Assembly: GCF_003008615.1 (NCBI RefSeq)
Contig: NZ_CP027657.1
Coordinates: forward strand, 1,364,001 to 1,428,000
Origin: Pseudomonas mendocina
GTDB lineage: Bacteria > Pseudomonadota > Gammaproteobacteria > Pseudomonadales > Pseudomonadaceae
Direction of reading: 5' to 3'
Length of the DNA: 64,000 nt
Each line of letters opens with the position of its first letter. Position 1 is the stretch's first letter. The notes under the pieces were generated by a model. The model did not search any database and was not told the origin of the DNA. It saw only the letters and a program-made list of their open reading frames with translations. Made by a program: the position numbers and the translations under genes. Shown one piece after another: positions 1 to 9,856 of the stretch.

Positions 1-1
1 G

Positions 2-310
2 GTGGAGCAGACCACCAGCGCCGCGCATTACCGCCTGTACGCCCTGCCCGGCACCGTGCCGCCCAAGCCGGGCCTGGCGCGGGTCGCCGAGGACGGCGCC
101 GAGATAATCGTCGAGCTGTGGGACGTGCCGCAGGCGCGCTTCGGTGAGTTCGTCGCGGAGATCCCGCCACCTTTGGGTATCGGCAATCTGGAGCTGGCCG
201 ACGGCCGCTGGGTCAAGGGCTTCATCTGCGAGCCCTACGCCCTGGACGGCGCGCGCGACATCACCAGCTTCGGTGGCTGGCGCGCGTTCATTGCCAGCAC
301 CAGGGCCTGA
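2..310 (+). CDS. atzF: Allophanate hydrolase, C-terminal fragment (cut by window edge)
   Basis: Only the last 102 codons or so are in the window; the gene starts upstream, so the GTG at its edge is not a start. The residues match the C-terminal domain that follows the amidase domain in allophanate hydrolases, with the conserved ending WVKGFICEPYAL, GARDITSFGGWRAF. The enzyme cleaves allophanate to ammonium and CO2, the second step of the urea carboxylase route. A GntR regulator and the urea transporter follow immediately, which supports a urea role. A urea carboxylase gene is expected just upstream but cannot be seen here. Confidence 0.85.
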   Translation: MEQTTSAAHYRLYALPGTVPPKPGLARVAEDGAEIIVELWDVPQARFGEFVAEIPPPLGIGNLELADGRWVKGFICEPYALDGARDITSFGGWRAFIASTRA

Positions 311-318
311 GCACACTG

Positions 319-1023
319 ATGCCACGTTCTACCGAGCGCCCGCAGAGCCTGGCCGAGCGTATCTACGCCCAGCTCAAGGACGACATCTTCGAGTTCCGCC
401 TGATGCCCGGCGACCGCTTCTCCGAAGGCGAGGTCGCCGAGCGCATGGCAGCCAGCCGCACGCCCGTGCGTCAGGCGCTGCATCGCCTACAGCGCGAGGG
501 TTTTCTCGACGTGCACTTTCGCAGCGGCTGGCAGGTTCGCCCGCTGGACTTCGCCCAATTCGATGAGTTGTACGAGCTGCGCATCGTCCTCGAACTCGAA
601 GCTGTACGCCGACTTTGCCTGCGCCCCACGGACGAACACCCAGCTGCACTGCAGGCACTCGCGCGCACCTGGATGGTGCGAAAGGACGAGCAACTGCAGG
701 GCGGCGTCGCGGTTTCGCGCCTCGACGAGGCCTTCCATTGCCAGTTGCTGGACGCGGCCGGCAACCAGGAGATGGCCCGCGTCCACCGCGAGGTCAGCGA
801 GAAGATCCGCATTCTAAGGCGGCTGGATTTCACTCAGGCGCAGCGCATCGACCTGACCTATGCCGAACACCAGCAAATTCTCGAGGCAATCCTGACCCGT
901 CGCTCAGAAGAGGCACAGCAATTGCTCAAGGGCCATATAGAGGTCAGCAAGGCAGAGGTGCATTCGATCACCTTGCACAAGCTGTACGGCGCTCGTCAGC
1001 GCGTAGAGCCGATGCCGGAATAA
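319..1023 (+). CDS. GntR-family transcriptional regulator (FadR/FCD subfamily)
   Basis: This 234-residue protein has an N-terminal winged helix-turn-helix (about residues 10-75, with EVAERMAASRTPVRQALHRL as the recognition part) and an all-helical FCD effector domain (about 85-215). It starts 8 bases after the allophanate hydrolase stop and is probably co-transcribed with it. Genes of this type beside urea amidolyase genes are likely local regulators of urea or purine nitrogen use. The effector cannot be read from the sequence. It ends about 75 bases before urtA. Confidence 0.85.
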   Translation: MPRSTERPQSLAERIYAQLKDDIFEFRLMPGDRFSEGEVAERMAASRTPVRQALHRLQREGFLDVHFRSGWQVRPLDFAQFDELYELRIVLELEAVRRLCLRPTDEHPAALQALARTWMVRKDEQLQGGVAVSRLDEAFHCQLLDAAGNQEMARVHREVSEKIRILRRLDFTQAQRIDLTYAEHQQILEAILTRRSEEAQQLLKGHIEVSKAEVHSITLHKLYGARQRVEPMPE

Positions 1024-1098
1024 CCGGGCCATGACCTTCACTGCATGACCAATAACAACGCTGTCCGCTTACTCACACTTGTGAATGGAGATCGCACC

Positions 1099-2364
1099 AT
1101 GCAACGTCGCAGCCTGATCAAGGCCTTCACCCTTTCCGCTTCCATCGCCGCCATGGGCCTGTCCTGGTCCATCCAGGCCGCCGAGACCATCAAGGTCGGC
1201 ATCCTGCACTCGTTGTCCGGCACCATGGCCATTTCCGAAACCTCGCTGAAAGACATGGCGCTGATGACCATCGACGAGATCAACGCCAAGGGCGGCGTGC
1301 TCGGCAAGCAACTGGAGCCGGTGGTGGTCGACCCCGCATCGAACTGGCCGCTGTTCGCCGAGCGCGGCCGCCAGCTACTGACCCAGGACAAGGTCGCGGT
1401 GACCTTCGGCTGCTGGACCAGCGTATCGCGCAAATCCGTGCTGCCGGTCTATGAGGAACTCAACGGCCTGCTGTTCTACCCGGTGCAGTACGAGGGTGAA
1501 GAAATGTCGCCGAACGTGTTCTACACCGGTGCGGCGCCAAACCAGCAGGCCATCCCGGCGGTGGAATACCTGCTCAGCGAAGACGGCGGCGGCGCCAAGC
1601 GCTTCTTCCTACTCGGCACTGACTACGTCTACCCGCGCACCACCAACAAGATCCTGCGCGCCTTCCTGCACAGCAAGGGCATCGCCGACAAGGACATCGA
1701 AGAGGTCTACACCCCCTTCGGCCACAGCGACTATCAAACCATCGTCGCCAACATCAAGAAGTTCTCCGCTGGCGGCAAGACCGCCGTGGTTTCCACCGTC
1801 AACGGCGACTCCAACGTGCCGTTCTACAAGGAACTGGCCAACCAGGGCCTGGAAGCCACCGAAGTACCGGTGGTGGCCTTCTCCGTGGGTGAGGAAGAAC
1901 TGCGCGGCATCGACACCAAACCGCTGGTCGGCCACCTGGCGGCCTGGAACTACTTCCAGTCCGTGGAGAACCCGGTCAACGAGAAGTTCGTCGCCGACTG
2001 GAAAGCCTACGCCAAGGCCAAGAAGCTGCCGAACGCCGACACCGTGGTAACCAACGACCCGATGGAAGCCACCTACGTCGGCATCCACATGTGGGCGCAG
2101 GCGGTCGAGAAGGCCGGCACCACCGACGTCGACAAGGTGCGTGAAGCCATGGCCGGCCAGGAATTCGCAGCGCCGAGCGGCTTCACCCTGAAAATGGACG
2201 AGAAGAACCACCACCTGCACAAGCCGGTGATGATCGGCGAGATCCAGGAAGACGGTCAGTTCTCCGTGGTCTGGGAAACCGAAGGCCCGATCCGTGCCCA
2301 GCCGTGGAGCCCCTTCATCGAAGGCAACGACAAGAAAGCCGACACCCCGGTGAAGTCGAACTGA
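1099..2364 (+). CDS. urtA: Urea ABC transporter, periplasmic urea-binding protein UrtA
   Basis: This is the substrate-binding subunit of the high-affinity urea importer UrtABCDE, of the branched-chain amino-acid (Leu-binding) type. The ATG is chosen because a GGAG lies 8 bases upstream and the signal peptide begins there; an in-frame ATG 54 bases earlier would add an unlikely leader. The leader carries QRRSLIK, which resembles a twin-arginine motif, then a hydrophobic stretch and a probable cut after SIQA. The mature part begins with ETIKVGILHSLSG, typical of UrtA, and the length (421 aa) fits. urtB follows after a 248-base repeat-filled gap. Confidence 0.95.
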   Translation: MQRRSLIKAFTLSASIAAMGLSWSIQAAETIKVGILHSLSGTMAISETSLKDMALMTIDEINAKGGVLGKQLEPVVVDPASNWPLFAERGRQLLTQDKVAVTFGCWTSVSRKSVLPVYEELNGLLFYPVQYEGEEMSPNVFYTGAAPNQQAIPAVEYLLSEDGGGAKRFFLLGTDYVYPRTTNKILRAFLHSKGIADKDIEEVYTPFGHSDYQTIVANIKKFSAGGKTAVVSTVNGDSNVPFYKELANQGLEATEVPVVAFSVGEEELRGIDTKPLVGHLAAWNYFQSVENPVNEKFVADWKAYAKAKKLPNADTVVTNDPMEATYVGIHMWAQAVEKAGTTDVDKVREAMAGQEFAAPSGFTLKMDEKNHHLHKPVMIGEIQEDGQFSVVWETEGPIRAQPWSPFIEGNDKKADTPVKSN

Positions 2365-2387
2365 GGATGCCCTGAAAGAACTGTTTA

Positions 2388-2460
2388 TCGTCACTCCCGC
2401 GCAGGCGAGAGCCCAGGCGTTTCGTGGCCTCTGGATTCCCGCCTGCGCGGGAATGACGGT
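2388..2460. repeat. Long inverted repeat containing a dRS3-like 20-mer
   Basis: Two arms (about 2391-2407 and 2440-2456) pair around a 30-base loop. The right arm contains ATTCCC-N8-GGGAAT at 2435-2454, the form of the Neisseria dRS3 repeat that is also seen in many other bacteria. A relative lies at about 29938-30010. It sits in the urtA-urtB gap and could form a hairpin that attenuates transcription or protects the urtA end of the message. Confidence 0.7.
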
Positions 2461-2550
2461 AATTTCAGAGCATCCATAAGGCAAAAGCCCCTCTCCCCCA
2501 GCCCCTTCTCCCATTCAGGGCGCAGGGGCAGTGGGAGAGGGCAGCCCTAA

Positions 2551-2592
2551 CCCGGATGCAATCCGGGACGCTCACCCCGGATTGCATCCGGG
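2551..2592. repeat. Pair of CCGGATgCAATCCGG palindromes
   Basis: Two near-perfect 17-base palindromes, CCCGGATGCAATCCGGG and CCCGGATTGCATCCGGG, lie 8 bases apart just before urtB. A single degenerate copy occurs near 9557. They form one of several short intergenic repeat families in this window. No coding role is seen. The preceding bases 2489-2547 hold CCCTCTCCC/GGGAGAGGG-type inverted sequence, a second motif that recurs near 9617-9653. Confidence 0.6.
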
Positions 2593-2612
2593 CTACGCCA
2601 AGGACACCCCTT

Positions 2613-4184
2613 ATGCCCACTGCCCTTACCCGAATTCTTCTGAGCCTGCTGCTGTTGCTGCCGCTGATCGCGAGCGCTGGCGAGGCCGACGACTTCGTCG
2701 CCGCCAATGCCGGCCAGCAGGCCAGCCTGCTGCAGGACTGGGCCGCAGCGCCCAACACCGCGCGCATGCCCTTGCTGCAAGCGCTGCAGCAAGGCCGCGT
2801 CGCCGGTGACAGCGACAAGCGCGCCTTCATCGAACAGGACGGCACCTGGCAAGCCGCCGATGGTGCAGCCGAAGCCAATGGAACGCCGCGCAAACTGCGT
2901 CTGAACAACCGCCTGCGCGGTCTGGTGGCGGTCGCCGTCGCCAGCCACCAGTTGCTCGAACACGATGTCGCTGCACGCCTGGCCGCCGCCAAGCAGCTGC
3001 AACGCAATACACCGCCGGCCTTGCTGCCGCTGCTGGAAAGCCGCATGAGCGCCGAGGCCGACGAGAACGTGCGTGACGCACTGACCCTGGCACTGGCCAA
3101 CCTGCAGCTGGCGGATACCAACCCGACCGTGCGCCTGGCTGCCGTGCAGCGCCTGGGCCAGACCGGCGATCCGCTGGCCCGCGTGCGCCTGGAAGCCCTG
3201 CTTGATCCAGCGCAGGAAAGCGATGCCGAGGTACGCGCCGCCGCGCAGAAGAGCCTGGCCCAGGTGAAGAACAAGCTGATGATCGGCGAAGTGCTCGGTC
3301 AGGCCTTCAGCGGCCTGTCGCTCGGCTCGATCCTGCTGCTCGCCGCCCTCGGTCTGGCCATCACCTTCGGCCTGCTCGGGGTGATCAACATGGCCCATGG
3401 CGAGATGCTGATGCTCGGTGCCTACACCACCTATGTGGTGCAGCTCAGCTTCCAGCGCCTGGCCCCCGAATACCTCACGCTCTACCCGTTGGCCGCACTG
3501 CCGATTGCCTTCCTGGTCACCGCTTGCATCGGCATGGCCCTGGAACGCACGGTGATCCGCCACCTCTACGGCCGCCCGCTGGAAACCCTGCTGGCCACCT
3601 GGGGCATCAGCCTGATCCTGATCCAGCTGGTACGCGTCACCTTCGGCGCACAGAACGTCGAAGTGGCCAACCCGGCCTGGCTGTCCGGCGGCATCCAGGT
3701 GCTGCCGAACCTGGTGCTGCCGTACAACCGTATCGTCATCATCGGCTTCGCCCTGTTCGTCGTTGTCCTGACCTGGCTGCTGCTGAACAAGACGCGCCTG
3801 GGCCTGAACGTGCGCGCCGTGACGCAGAATCGCAACATGGCCGCCTGCTGCGGCGTGCCCACCGGCCGCGTGGACATGCTGGCCTTCGGTCTGGGTTCGG
3901 GGATCGCCGGCCTCGGCGGCGTGGCCCTGAGCCAGATCGGCAACGTCGGCCCGGATCTCGGCCAGAGCTACATCATCGACTCCTTCCTGGTGGTGGTGCT
4001 CGGCGGCGTCGGCCAGTTGGCCGGTAGCGTGCTGGCGGCCTTCGGCCTGGGCGTGGTGAACAAATTCCTCGAGCCGCAGATCGGCGCCGTGCTGGGCAAG
4101 ATCCTCATCCTCGCGCTGATCATCCTGTTCATCCAGAAACGCCCGCAAGGCCTCTTCGCGCTCAAAGGACGGGTGATCGACTGA
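2613..4184 (+). CDS. urtB: Urea ABC transporter permease UrtB
   Basis: This inner-membrane permease (523 aa) belongs to the LivH family. An N-terminal signal-like segment and a periplasmic region of about 200 residues (HEAT-like helices) come before the permease core, as is usual for UrtB. The core begins near residue 225 (GLSLGSILLLAALGLAITFGL) and has the GVINMAHGEM motif. The ATG at 2613 is preferred because the hydrophobic leader starts there; earlier in-frame starts fall inside the palindromic repeats. urtC follows after a gap of 126 bases that holds another repeat. Confidence 0.95.
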   Translation: MPTALTRILLSLLLLLPLIASAGEADDFVAANAGQQASLLQDWAAAPNTARMPLLQALQQGRVAGDSDKRAFIEQDGTWQAADGAAEANGTPRKLRLNNRLRGLVAVAVASHQLLEHDVAARLAAAKQLQRNTPPALLPLLESRMSAEADENVRDALTLALANLQLADTNPTVRLAAVQRLGQTGDPLARVRLEALLDPAQESDAEVRAAAQKSLAQVKNKLMIGEVLGQAFSGLSLGSILLLAALGLAITFGLLGVINMAHGEMLMLGAYTTYVVQLSFQRLAPEYLTLYPLAALPIAFLVTACIGMALERTVIRHLYGRPLETLLATWGISLILIQLVRVTFGAQNVEVANPAWLSGGIQVLPNLVLPYNRIVIIGFALFVVVLTWLLLNKTRLGLNVRAVTQNRNMAACCGVPTGRVDMLAFGLGSGIAGLGGVALSQIGNVGPDLGQSYIIDSFLVVVLGGVGQLAGSVLAAFGLGVVNKFLEPQIGAVLGKILILALIILFIQKRPQGLFALKGRVID

Positions 4185-4214
4185 TGACCAGAGACCGTTA
4201 TTGCGCCATCACGC

Positions 4215-4285
4215 GTAGGGCGGGTGAAAACCGCCAGAGACAGACCAAACGCCATCACTGCTGCGGCGGGTTGCACCGCCCTACG
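4215..4285. repeat. GTAGGGCGGGT inverted repeat
   Basis: GTAGGGCGGGTGAAAACCGCC faces GGCGGGTTGCACCGCCCTAC across a short loop, filling the urtB-urtC gap. Related elements occur at 7053-7172 and 20364-20433. Position within an operon suggests a message-stabilising or attenuating hairpin. This is inference. Confidence 0.65.
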
Positions 4286-4310
4286 GACTTGAAGGACGAG
4301 TGACCGACTG

Positions 4311-5395
4311 ATGAATGCGATAAACCAAACGCTGCTGGCGCGCGCCAGCGCCAAGCTCGGCCCACGGATCTCGCTGGCCATCGGCCTGGTGGTGCTGGCG
4401 ATCCTGCTCGCCATGCCGCTGCTGCACATGCTACCGGCCGACCACGCCCTGCACGTCTCGGCCTACAGCCTGACGCTGGTGGGCAAGATCCTCTGCTACG
4501 CCATCGTCGCCCTGGCGCTGGATCTGGTCTGGGGCTACGCCGGCATGCTGTCGCTCGGCCACGGCCTGTTCTTCGCCCTCGGCGGCTACGCCATGGGCAT
4601 GTATTTGATGCGCCAGAGCGCCGGTGACGGCCTGCCGGCGTTCATGAGCTTTCTCGCCTGGAGCGAGCTGCCCTGGTACTGGTACGGCACCTCCAGCTTC
4701 CTCTGGGCGCTGTGCCTGGTGGTGCTGGCCCCCGGCCTGCTGGCCCTGGTGTTCGGCTTCTTCGCCTTCCGCTCGCGAATCAAGGGCGTGTACTTCTCGA
4801 TCATGACCCAGGCACTGACCTTCGCCGGCATGTTGCTGTTCTTCCGCAACGAAACCGGCTTCGGCGGCAACAACGGCTTTACCGGGTTCACCCGCATCCT
4901 CGGCTTCGACATCACTGCGCAGGGCACCCGTGCCGTGCTGTTCTTCGCCACCGTGATGCTGCTGGTGGGCAGCCTGTACCTGGGTTTTCGCCTGGCGCGC
5001 AGCAAGTTCGGCCGGGTGCTCACCGCACTGCGTGATGCCGAGAACCGCCTGATGTTCTGCGGCTACGATCCGCGCGGTTACAAGCTGTTCATCTGGGTAT
5101 TGAGCGCAGTGTTGTGCGGCCTGGCCGGTGCGCTGTACGTACCGCAAGTGGGCATCATCAACCCCAGCGAAATGGCGCCGACCCAGTCCATCGAGGCCGC
5201 CGTCTGGGTCGCCCTGGGCGGCCGCGGCACGCTGATCGGCCCACTGCTCGGCGCCGGCCTGGTCAACGGCATGAAGAGCTGGTTCACCGTGGCCTTCCCG
5301 GAATACTGGCTGTTCGCCCTGGGCGCACTGTTCATCGTCGTCACGCTCTTCTTACCCAGAGGCGTCGTCGGCCTGCTGAAGAAGGAGAAGGATCA

Positions 5396-5399
<4 letters not shown>
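4311..5399 (+). CDS. urtC: Urea ABC transporter permease UrtC
   Basis: This second permease (362 aa) is LivM-like, with about ten membrane segments and the family motifs VWGYAGMLSLGHGLFFALGGYAMGMYL (near residues 72-98) and FRSRIKGVYFSIMTQALTFA. It pairs with UrtB to form the urea channel. Its TGA overlaps the urtD ATG (ATGA), which indicates translational coupling. The ATG at 4311 follows AAGGACGAG at a suitable distance. Confidence 0.95.
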
Positions 5400-6238
<839 letters not shown>

Positions 6239-6246
6239 CACCAACC

Positions 6247-6325
6247 GTGGGAGGGGCTTTAGCCCCGAGCTCTCAAAGATCAAAAGCGTTGCGGCTAAAG
6301 CGGATCGCCGCCCGGCCCCTCCCAC
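6247..6325. repeat. GTGGGAGGGGC inverted repeat
   Basis: GTGGGAGGGGCTTTAGCC at the left faces CGGCCCCTCCCAC at the right in the urtD-urtE gap, with an inner GGCTAAAG. The same family recurs at 9502-9850 and 46916-46964. It separates the two ATPase genes by 107 bases in an otherwise tightly packed operon. Confidence 0.65.
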
Positions 6326-6345
6326 AAAATGAAAAGGACATCGAT

Positions 6346-7044
6346 ATGCTGCAAGTCCAACAACTCCACCAGTATTACGGCGGCAGCCACATCCTCCGTG
6401 GCCTGTCGTTCGACGTGAAGGTCGGCGAAGTCACCTGCCTGCTCGGCCGCAACGGCGTGGGCAAGACCACCCTGCTCAAATGCCTGATGGGCCTGATCCC
6501 GGCCAAAGACGGCAGCGTGCAGTGGGAAGGCAAGGCCATCACCGGCTTCAAACCGCACCAGCGCGTGCATGCCGGCATCGCCTACGTGCCGCAGGGGCGC
6601 GAGATCTTCGGCCGCCTGACGGTCGAGGAAAACCTGCTGATGGGCCTGTCGCGCTTCCCCGGCAGCCAGGCCAAGACCGTACCCGAGTTCATCTACGAGC
6701 TGTTCCCGGTACTGCGTGAGATGAAACATCGCCGTGGCGGCGACCTGTCCGGCGGCCAGCAACAACAGTTGGCCATCGGCCGCGCTCTGGCCAGTCAGCC
6801 GCGCCTGCTGATCCTCGACGAGCCCACCGAAGGCATCCAGCCCTCGGTGATCAAGGAGATCGGCGCGGTGATCAAGAAGCTCGCCGCCCGTGGCGACATG
6901 GCCATCCTGTTGGTCGAGCAGTTCTACGACTTCGCCGCCGAGCTGGCCGACCAGTATCTGGTGATGAGCCGTGGCGAGATCGTCCAGCAGGGCCGTGGCG
7001 CGAACATGGAAGCCGAAGGCGTACGCGGGTTGGTGGCGATCTGA
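6346..7044 (+). CDS. urtE: Urea ABC transporter ATP-binding protein UrtE
   Basis: This second urea-importer ATPase (232 aa) is LivF-like. It shows Walker A GRNGVGKTT, signature LSGGQQQQLAIGRAL and Walker B LLILDEPTEGIQPS. The IQPS that follows the DEPTEG is characteristic of UrtE/LivF proteins. The ATG at 6346 is preceded by AAAAGGACATCGAT. It closes the urtABCDE operon, and converging repeats follow. Confidence 0.95.
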   Translation: MLQVQQLHQYYGGSHILRGLSFDVKVGEVTCLLGRNGVGKTTLLKCLMGLIPAKDGSVQWEGKAITGFKPHQRVHAGIAYVPQGREIFGRLTVEENLLMGLSRFPGSQAKTVPEFIYELFPVLREMKHRRGGDLSGGQQQQLAIGRALASQPRLLILDEPTEGIQPSVIKEIGAVIKKLAARGDMAILLVEQFYDFAAELADQYLVMSRGEIVQQGRGANMEAEGVRGLVAI

Positions 7045-7052
7045 TGCGGAAC

Positions 7053-7172
7053 GTAGGGCGGGTGTAACCCGCCAGATCCATCCAGGAAGCGTCAATTGGT
7101 GGGCTAAAGCCCACCCTACGGCAGGCGAGCGATTTGTAGGGTGGGCCGGGCGGCGCCCCGCTTTAGCCCACC
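7053..7172. repeat. Compound repeat cluster (three hairpins)
   Basis: Three hairpin units lie side by side: GTAGGGCGGGTGTAACCCGCC (7053-7073), GGTGGGCTAAAGCCCACCCTA (about 7098-7118) and a GTAGGGTGGGCC...TTTAGCCCACC pair (7135-7172). They fill the gap between the convergent urtE and aldolase genes and could end transcription from both sides. Confidence 0.6.
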
Positions 7173-7208
7173 GAAATCGAATGGTTGCTACGGCCTCAAT
7201 TCAGCCCT

Positions 7209-7994
7209 TCACTCGGCGAAATCCGCCCCCTCGCGCAGCAACTGACGCTTCACGCTCTCCAGATGCAGGTACGCACTTTCGGCGTTGCCCTGCAGCATCT
7301 GCCGGCACGCCGCACTGGCAATCGCCGGCGCCACCGCTTTCAACGGACGACCGCTGGCCATGGCCTTGAGCTGCACCTCGGCGGCACGCTCCAGGTAGTA
7401 GAGGTCGTCCCAGGCCTCGGCAATGCTCGGCCCCAGCACCAGCGGGCCATGGTTCTTCAGCATCACCACATCGGCATCACCTGCCGCACGGGCGATGCGC
7501 TCGCCCTCTGCGTAGTTCAGGGCAAGGCCCTGATAATCCTCATCCACCGCCAGACGCTCATAGAACTTCAACGCCGTCTGTCCGGCCCAGATGAAGGGCT
7601 CGCCCTCCAGCATGCACAGCGCCGTGGCGTTGGGCATATGGGTGTGAAACGCCGCCGTGGCACGCGGGTTGAGGCGGTGCAACTGGGCATGGATGAAGAA
7701 CGCCGTGGCCTCCGGGCGCCCCTCGCCCAACACCACGCGCCCCTCGAAGTCGCAGATCAGCAGCGACGAGGCCGTGACCTCGGCGAAAGCCAGGCCATAA
7801 GGGTTGACCAGAAACAGCTCGGGCCGCCCCGGCACCACCACGGAAAAGTGATTGCAGATGCCCTCGCCCATGCCGAGCCTGGCAGCCATGCGAAAACAGG
7901 CGGCCAGGTCGATACGCGCCTGGGCGATTGCGGGGCTATCAAGGCCTTCGGTGGACGCCAGCGGGGCGGTGTTGATCTCGAATGCATGGGCCAT
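7209..7994 (-). CDS. Class II aldolase/adducin family protein
   Basis: This cytoplasmic protein (261 aa) has the class II aldolase/adducin fold. The metal-binding histidines are seen in AAFHTHMPNATAL (HxH) and LKNHGPLVLG, and the N-terminal GICNHFSVVVPG matches the substrate-phosphate region of the family. The start is set by AGGAG seven to eight bases upstream. Members include sugar-phosphate aldolases and decarboxylases as well as adducin-like proteins of unknown activity, so the substrate is not assigned. It is divergent from the aminotransferase gene, 182 bases away, and could belong to the same pathway. Confidence 0.8.
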   Translation of the reverse strand: MAHAFEINTAPLASTEGLDSPAIAQARIDLAACFRMAARLGMGEGICNHFSVVVPGRPELFLVNPYGLAFAEVTASSLLICDFEGRVVLGEGRPEATAFFIHAQLHRLNPRATAAFHTHMPNATALCMLEGEPFIWAGQTALKFYERLAVDEDYQGLALNYAEGERIARAAGDADVVMLKNHGPLVLGPSIAEAWDDLYYLERAAEVQLKAMASGRPLKAVAPAIASAACRQMLQGNAESAYLHLESVKRQLLREGADFAE

Positions 7995-8176
7995 GGTTTC
8001 ACTCCTGAAAACGGATGCCTCCAGCCTAGCCTGTGCACACAAAGCGCCTAGGGACAGTTGCCCGACGTCGGCGAGCCAGACGCGCTGACCCGGCCACTTC
8101 CGGCATCTGGCCCTACGGCACCCGGCAGCTTTGTTCCTATGGTGCAGCCATCCGCAACGGCCAGCCCGAGGTCATC

Positions 8177-9496
8177 ATGAGCACACCGATCAACAACCAG
8201 TACGTCCACGATCTGGATCGCCAGCACGTCTTCCACTCCTGGTCGACCCAGGGCGCCCTCAACCCGCTGGTGATCGCCGGTGGCGAGGGCTGCACGCTGT
8301 GGGACTACGACGGCAAACGCTACCTCGACTTCAGCAGCCAACTGGTCAACACCAACATCGGCCACCAGCACCCGAAGGTCATCGCCGCCATCCAGGCACA
8401 GGCCGGCAGCCTGGTGACCATCGCCCCGGCCACCGCCAACCTGATGCGCGGCGAGGCGGCCAAGCGCATCCTCGCCCGCGCACCGGCTGGCTTCTCCAAG
8501 GTGTTCTTCACCAACGCCGGCGCCGATGCCAACGAGAACGCCATGCGTATGGCGCGCCTGTACACCGGCCGCGACAAGATCCTCTCCGCCTACCGTTCCT
8601 ACCATGGCAGCACCGGCGCGGCCATCGTCGCCACTGGCGACCCACGCCGCATACCCAACGAATACGCCCGTGGCCACGTGCACTTCTTCAATCCCTACCT
8701 GTACCGCAGCGAGTTCAACGCGGCGAACGAAGAAGAAGAATGTGCGCGTGCCCTGCAGCACTTGCGCCGGGTTATCGAGTGCGAGGGGCCGGGCGCCATC
8801 GCCGCCATCCTGCTGGAAAGCATCCCCGGCACCGCCGGCATCCTGGTGCCACCCAAAGGCTACATGCAGGGCGTACGCAAGCTGGCCGACGAGTTCGGCA
8901 TTCTGCTGATCTGCGATGAAGTGATGGCCGGCTTCGGCCGCACCGGTGCCTGGCTGGCGCTGGAGCATTTCGGCGTGGTGCCGGATCTGATCGTCTTCGC
9001 CAAGGGCGTCAACTCCGGCTACGTGCCAGCGGGCGGGGTGATGATCTCCAAGCCGATCTGCAAGCACTTCGACACGCACTTCTTCCCCGGCGGGCTGACC
9101 TATTCCGGCCACCCGCTGGCCATGGCCGCCATCGTCGCCACCCTGGATGCGATGGCCGAAGAAGGCATGGTGGAGAACGCCCGGGACATTGGCGCCCAGG
9201 TGCTCGGCCCAGGCCTGCAGAAGCTGGCCGAGCGCTACCCGATGATCGGCGAAGCGCGTGGTATTGGCCTGTTCTGGGCACTGGAGTTCGTCAGCGACGT
9301 GCAGAAGAAGACGCCGATGCCGGCGCCGGTTATGCAGGAAATGAAAGCGGCGCTGACCTCCCGCGGGCTGCTCAGCTTCGTGGTGGAAAACCGCATCCAT
9401 GTGGTGCCGCCGTGCATCGTCAGCGCCGCGCAGGTGAACGAGGCGCTGGCGATCTTCGACGAGGTGTTCGTCCTGTTCGCGCCGCGCTTTGCCTGA
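8177..9496 (+). CDS. Class III PLP aminotransferase, probable taurine aminotransferase (Toa/Tpa-like)
   Basis: This fold-type I, subgroup III omega-aminotransferase (439 aa) has the PLP-binding lysine in IVFAKGVNSGY, the aspartate in LLICDEVMAGFGRTG and the substrate-region FTNAGADANENAMRMAR. The start at 8177 is chosen for the conserved N-terminus STPINNQYVHDLDRQHVFHSW. Overall it resembles taurine:pyruvate/2-oxoglutarate aminotransferases. The neighbours fit: a MocR regulator, an ABC importer, a YdfG-like SDR and a TauE-like exporter. It would move the amino group of taurine to a keto acid, giving sulfoacetaldehyde. Substrate assignment is inference; a beta-alanine or other omega-amino substrate is possible. 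Confidence 0.85.
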   Translation: MSTPINNQYVHDLDRQHVFHSWSTQGALNPLVIAGGEGCTLWDYDGKRYLDFSSQLVNTNIGHQHPKVIAAIQAQAGSLVTIAPATANLMRGEAAKRILARAPAGFSKVFFTNAGADANENAMRMARLYTGRDKILSAYRSYHGSTGAAIVATGDPRRIPNEYARGHVHFFNPYLYRSEFNAANEEEECARALQHLRRVIECEGPGAIAAILLESIPGTAGILVPPKGYMQGVRKLADEFGILLICDEVMAGFGRTGAWLALEHFGVVPDLIVFAKGVNSGYVPAGGVMISKPICKHFDTHFFPGGLTYSGHPLAMAAIVATLDAMAEEGMVENARDIGAQVLGPGLQKLAERYPMIGEARGIGLFWALEFVSDVQKKTPMPAPVMQEMKAALTSRGLLSFVVENRIHVVPPCIVSAAQVNEALAIFDEVFVLFAPRFA

Positions 9497-9501
9497 GAAC
9501 C

Positions 9502-9850
9502 GTCGCGGCTGAAGCCGCTCCCACAAGGTCTGCGAAACTCGGGAAGGCTGCGTAGCACGGATGCAATCCGGGGACTGCGGTTCTGCCTCCGGCGCCAGCC
9601 ACGCCGCAAACTGCCCCCTCTCTCATTTATGGGAGAGGGCTGGGGAGAGGGTGGTACTGGGGGCCCAGATCGCGGACCGACATCGCGCACGGCCCCGCAA
9701 ATGGTGGATCGTGAAATCCGCCCTACGATCGAAACAACATCGCGGCTGAAGCCGCTCCCACAGCTCTGCGACATCCGGAAAACCAGTCACCGCAGTGGCC
9801 TTGCTCTCACATATGAAGCGACGTCTTGTGGGAGGGGCTTCAGCCGCGAC
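9502..9850. repeat. Repeat-filled gap of 360 bases with no gene
   Basis: The gap holds the 20-base unit TCGCGGCTGAAGCCGCTCCC twice in direct orientation (near 9502 and 9741) and once inverted as GGGAGGGGCTTCAGCCGCGA (near 9832). It also holds a degenerate CGGATGCAATCCGGG (9557) and a GGGAGAGGG hairpin (9617-9653). The opposite orientations would let the whole interval fold back on itself. The flanking aminotransferase and MocR genes converge here, so it may also end transcription. Confidence 0.65.
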
Positions 9851-9856
9851 CGCTCT

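Noticed and set aside
2388..2460. Transfer from Neisseria because of the dRS3-like repeat
   Set aside because: ATTCCC-N8-GGGAAT palindromes occur in many bacteria, and flanking genes are typical of Pseudomonas.
2547..4148. Long open frame antisense to urtB
   Set aside because: It mirrors a strongly conserved gene. Its composition (rich in glutamine, histidine, aspartate and glycine) is typical of the reverse strand of GC-rich coding DNA, and it has no motif.
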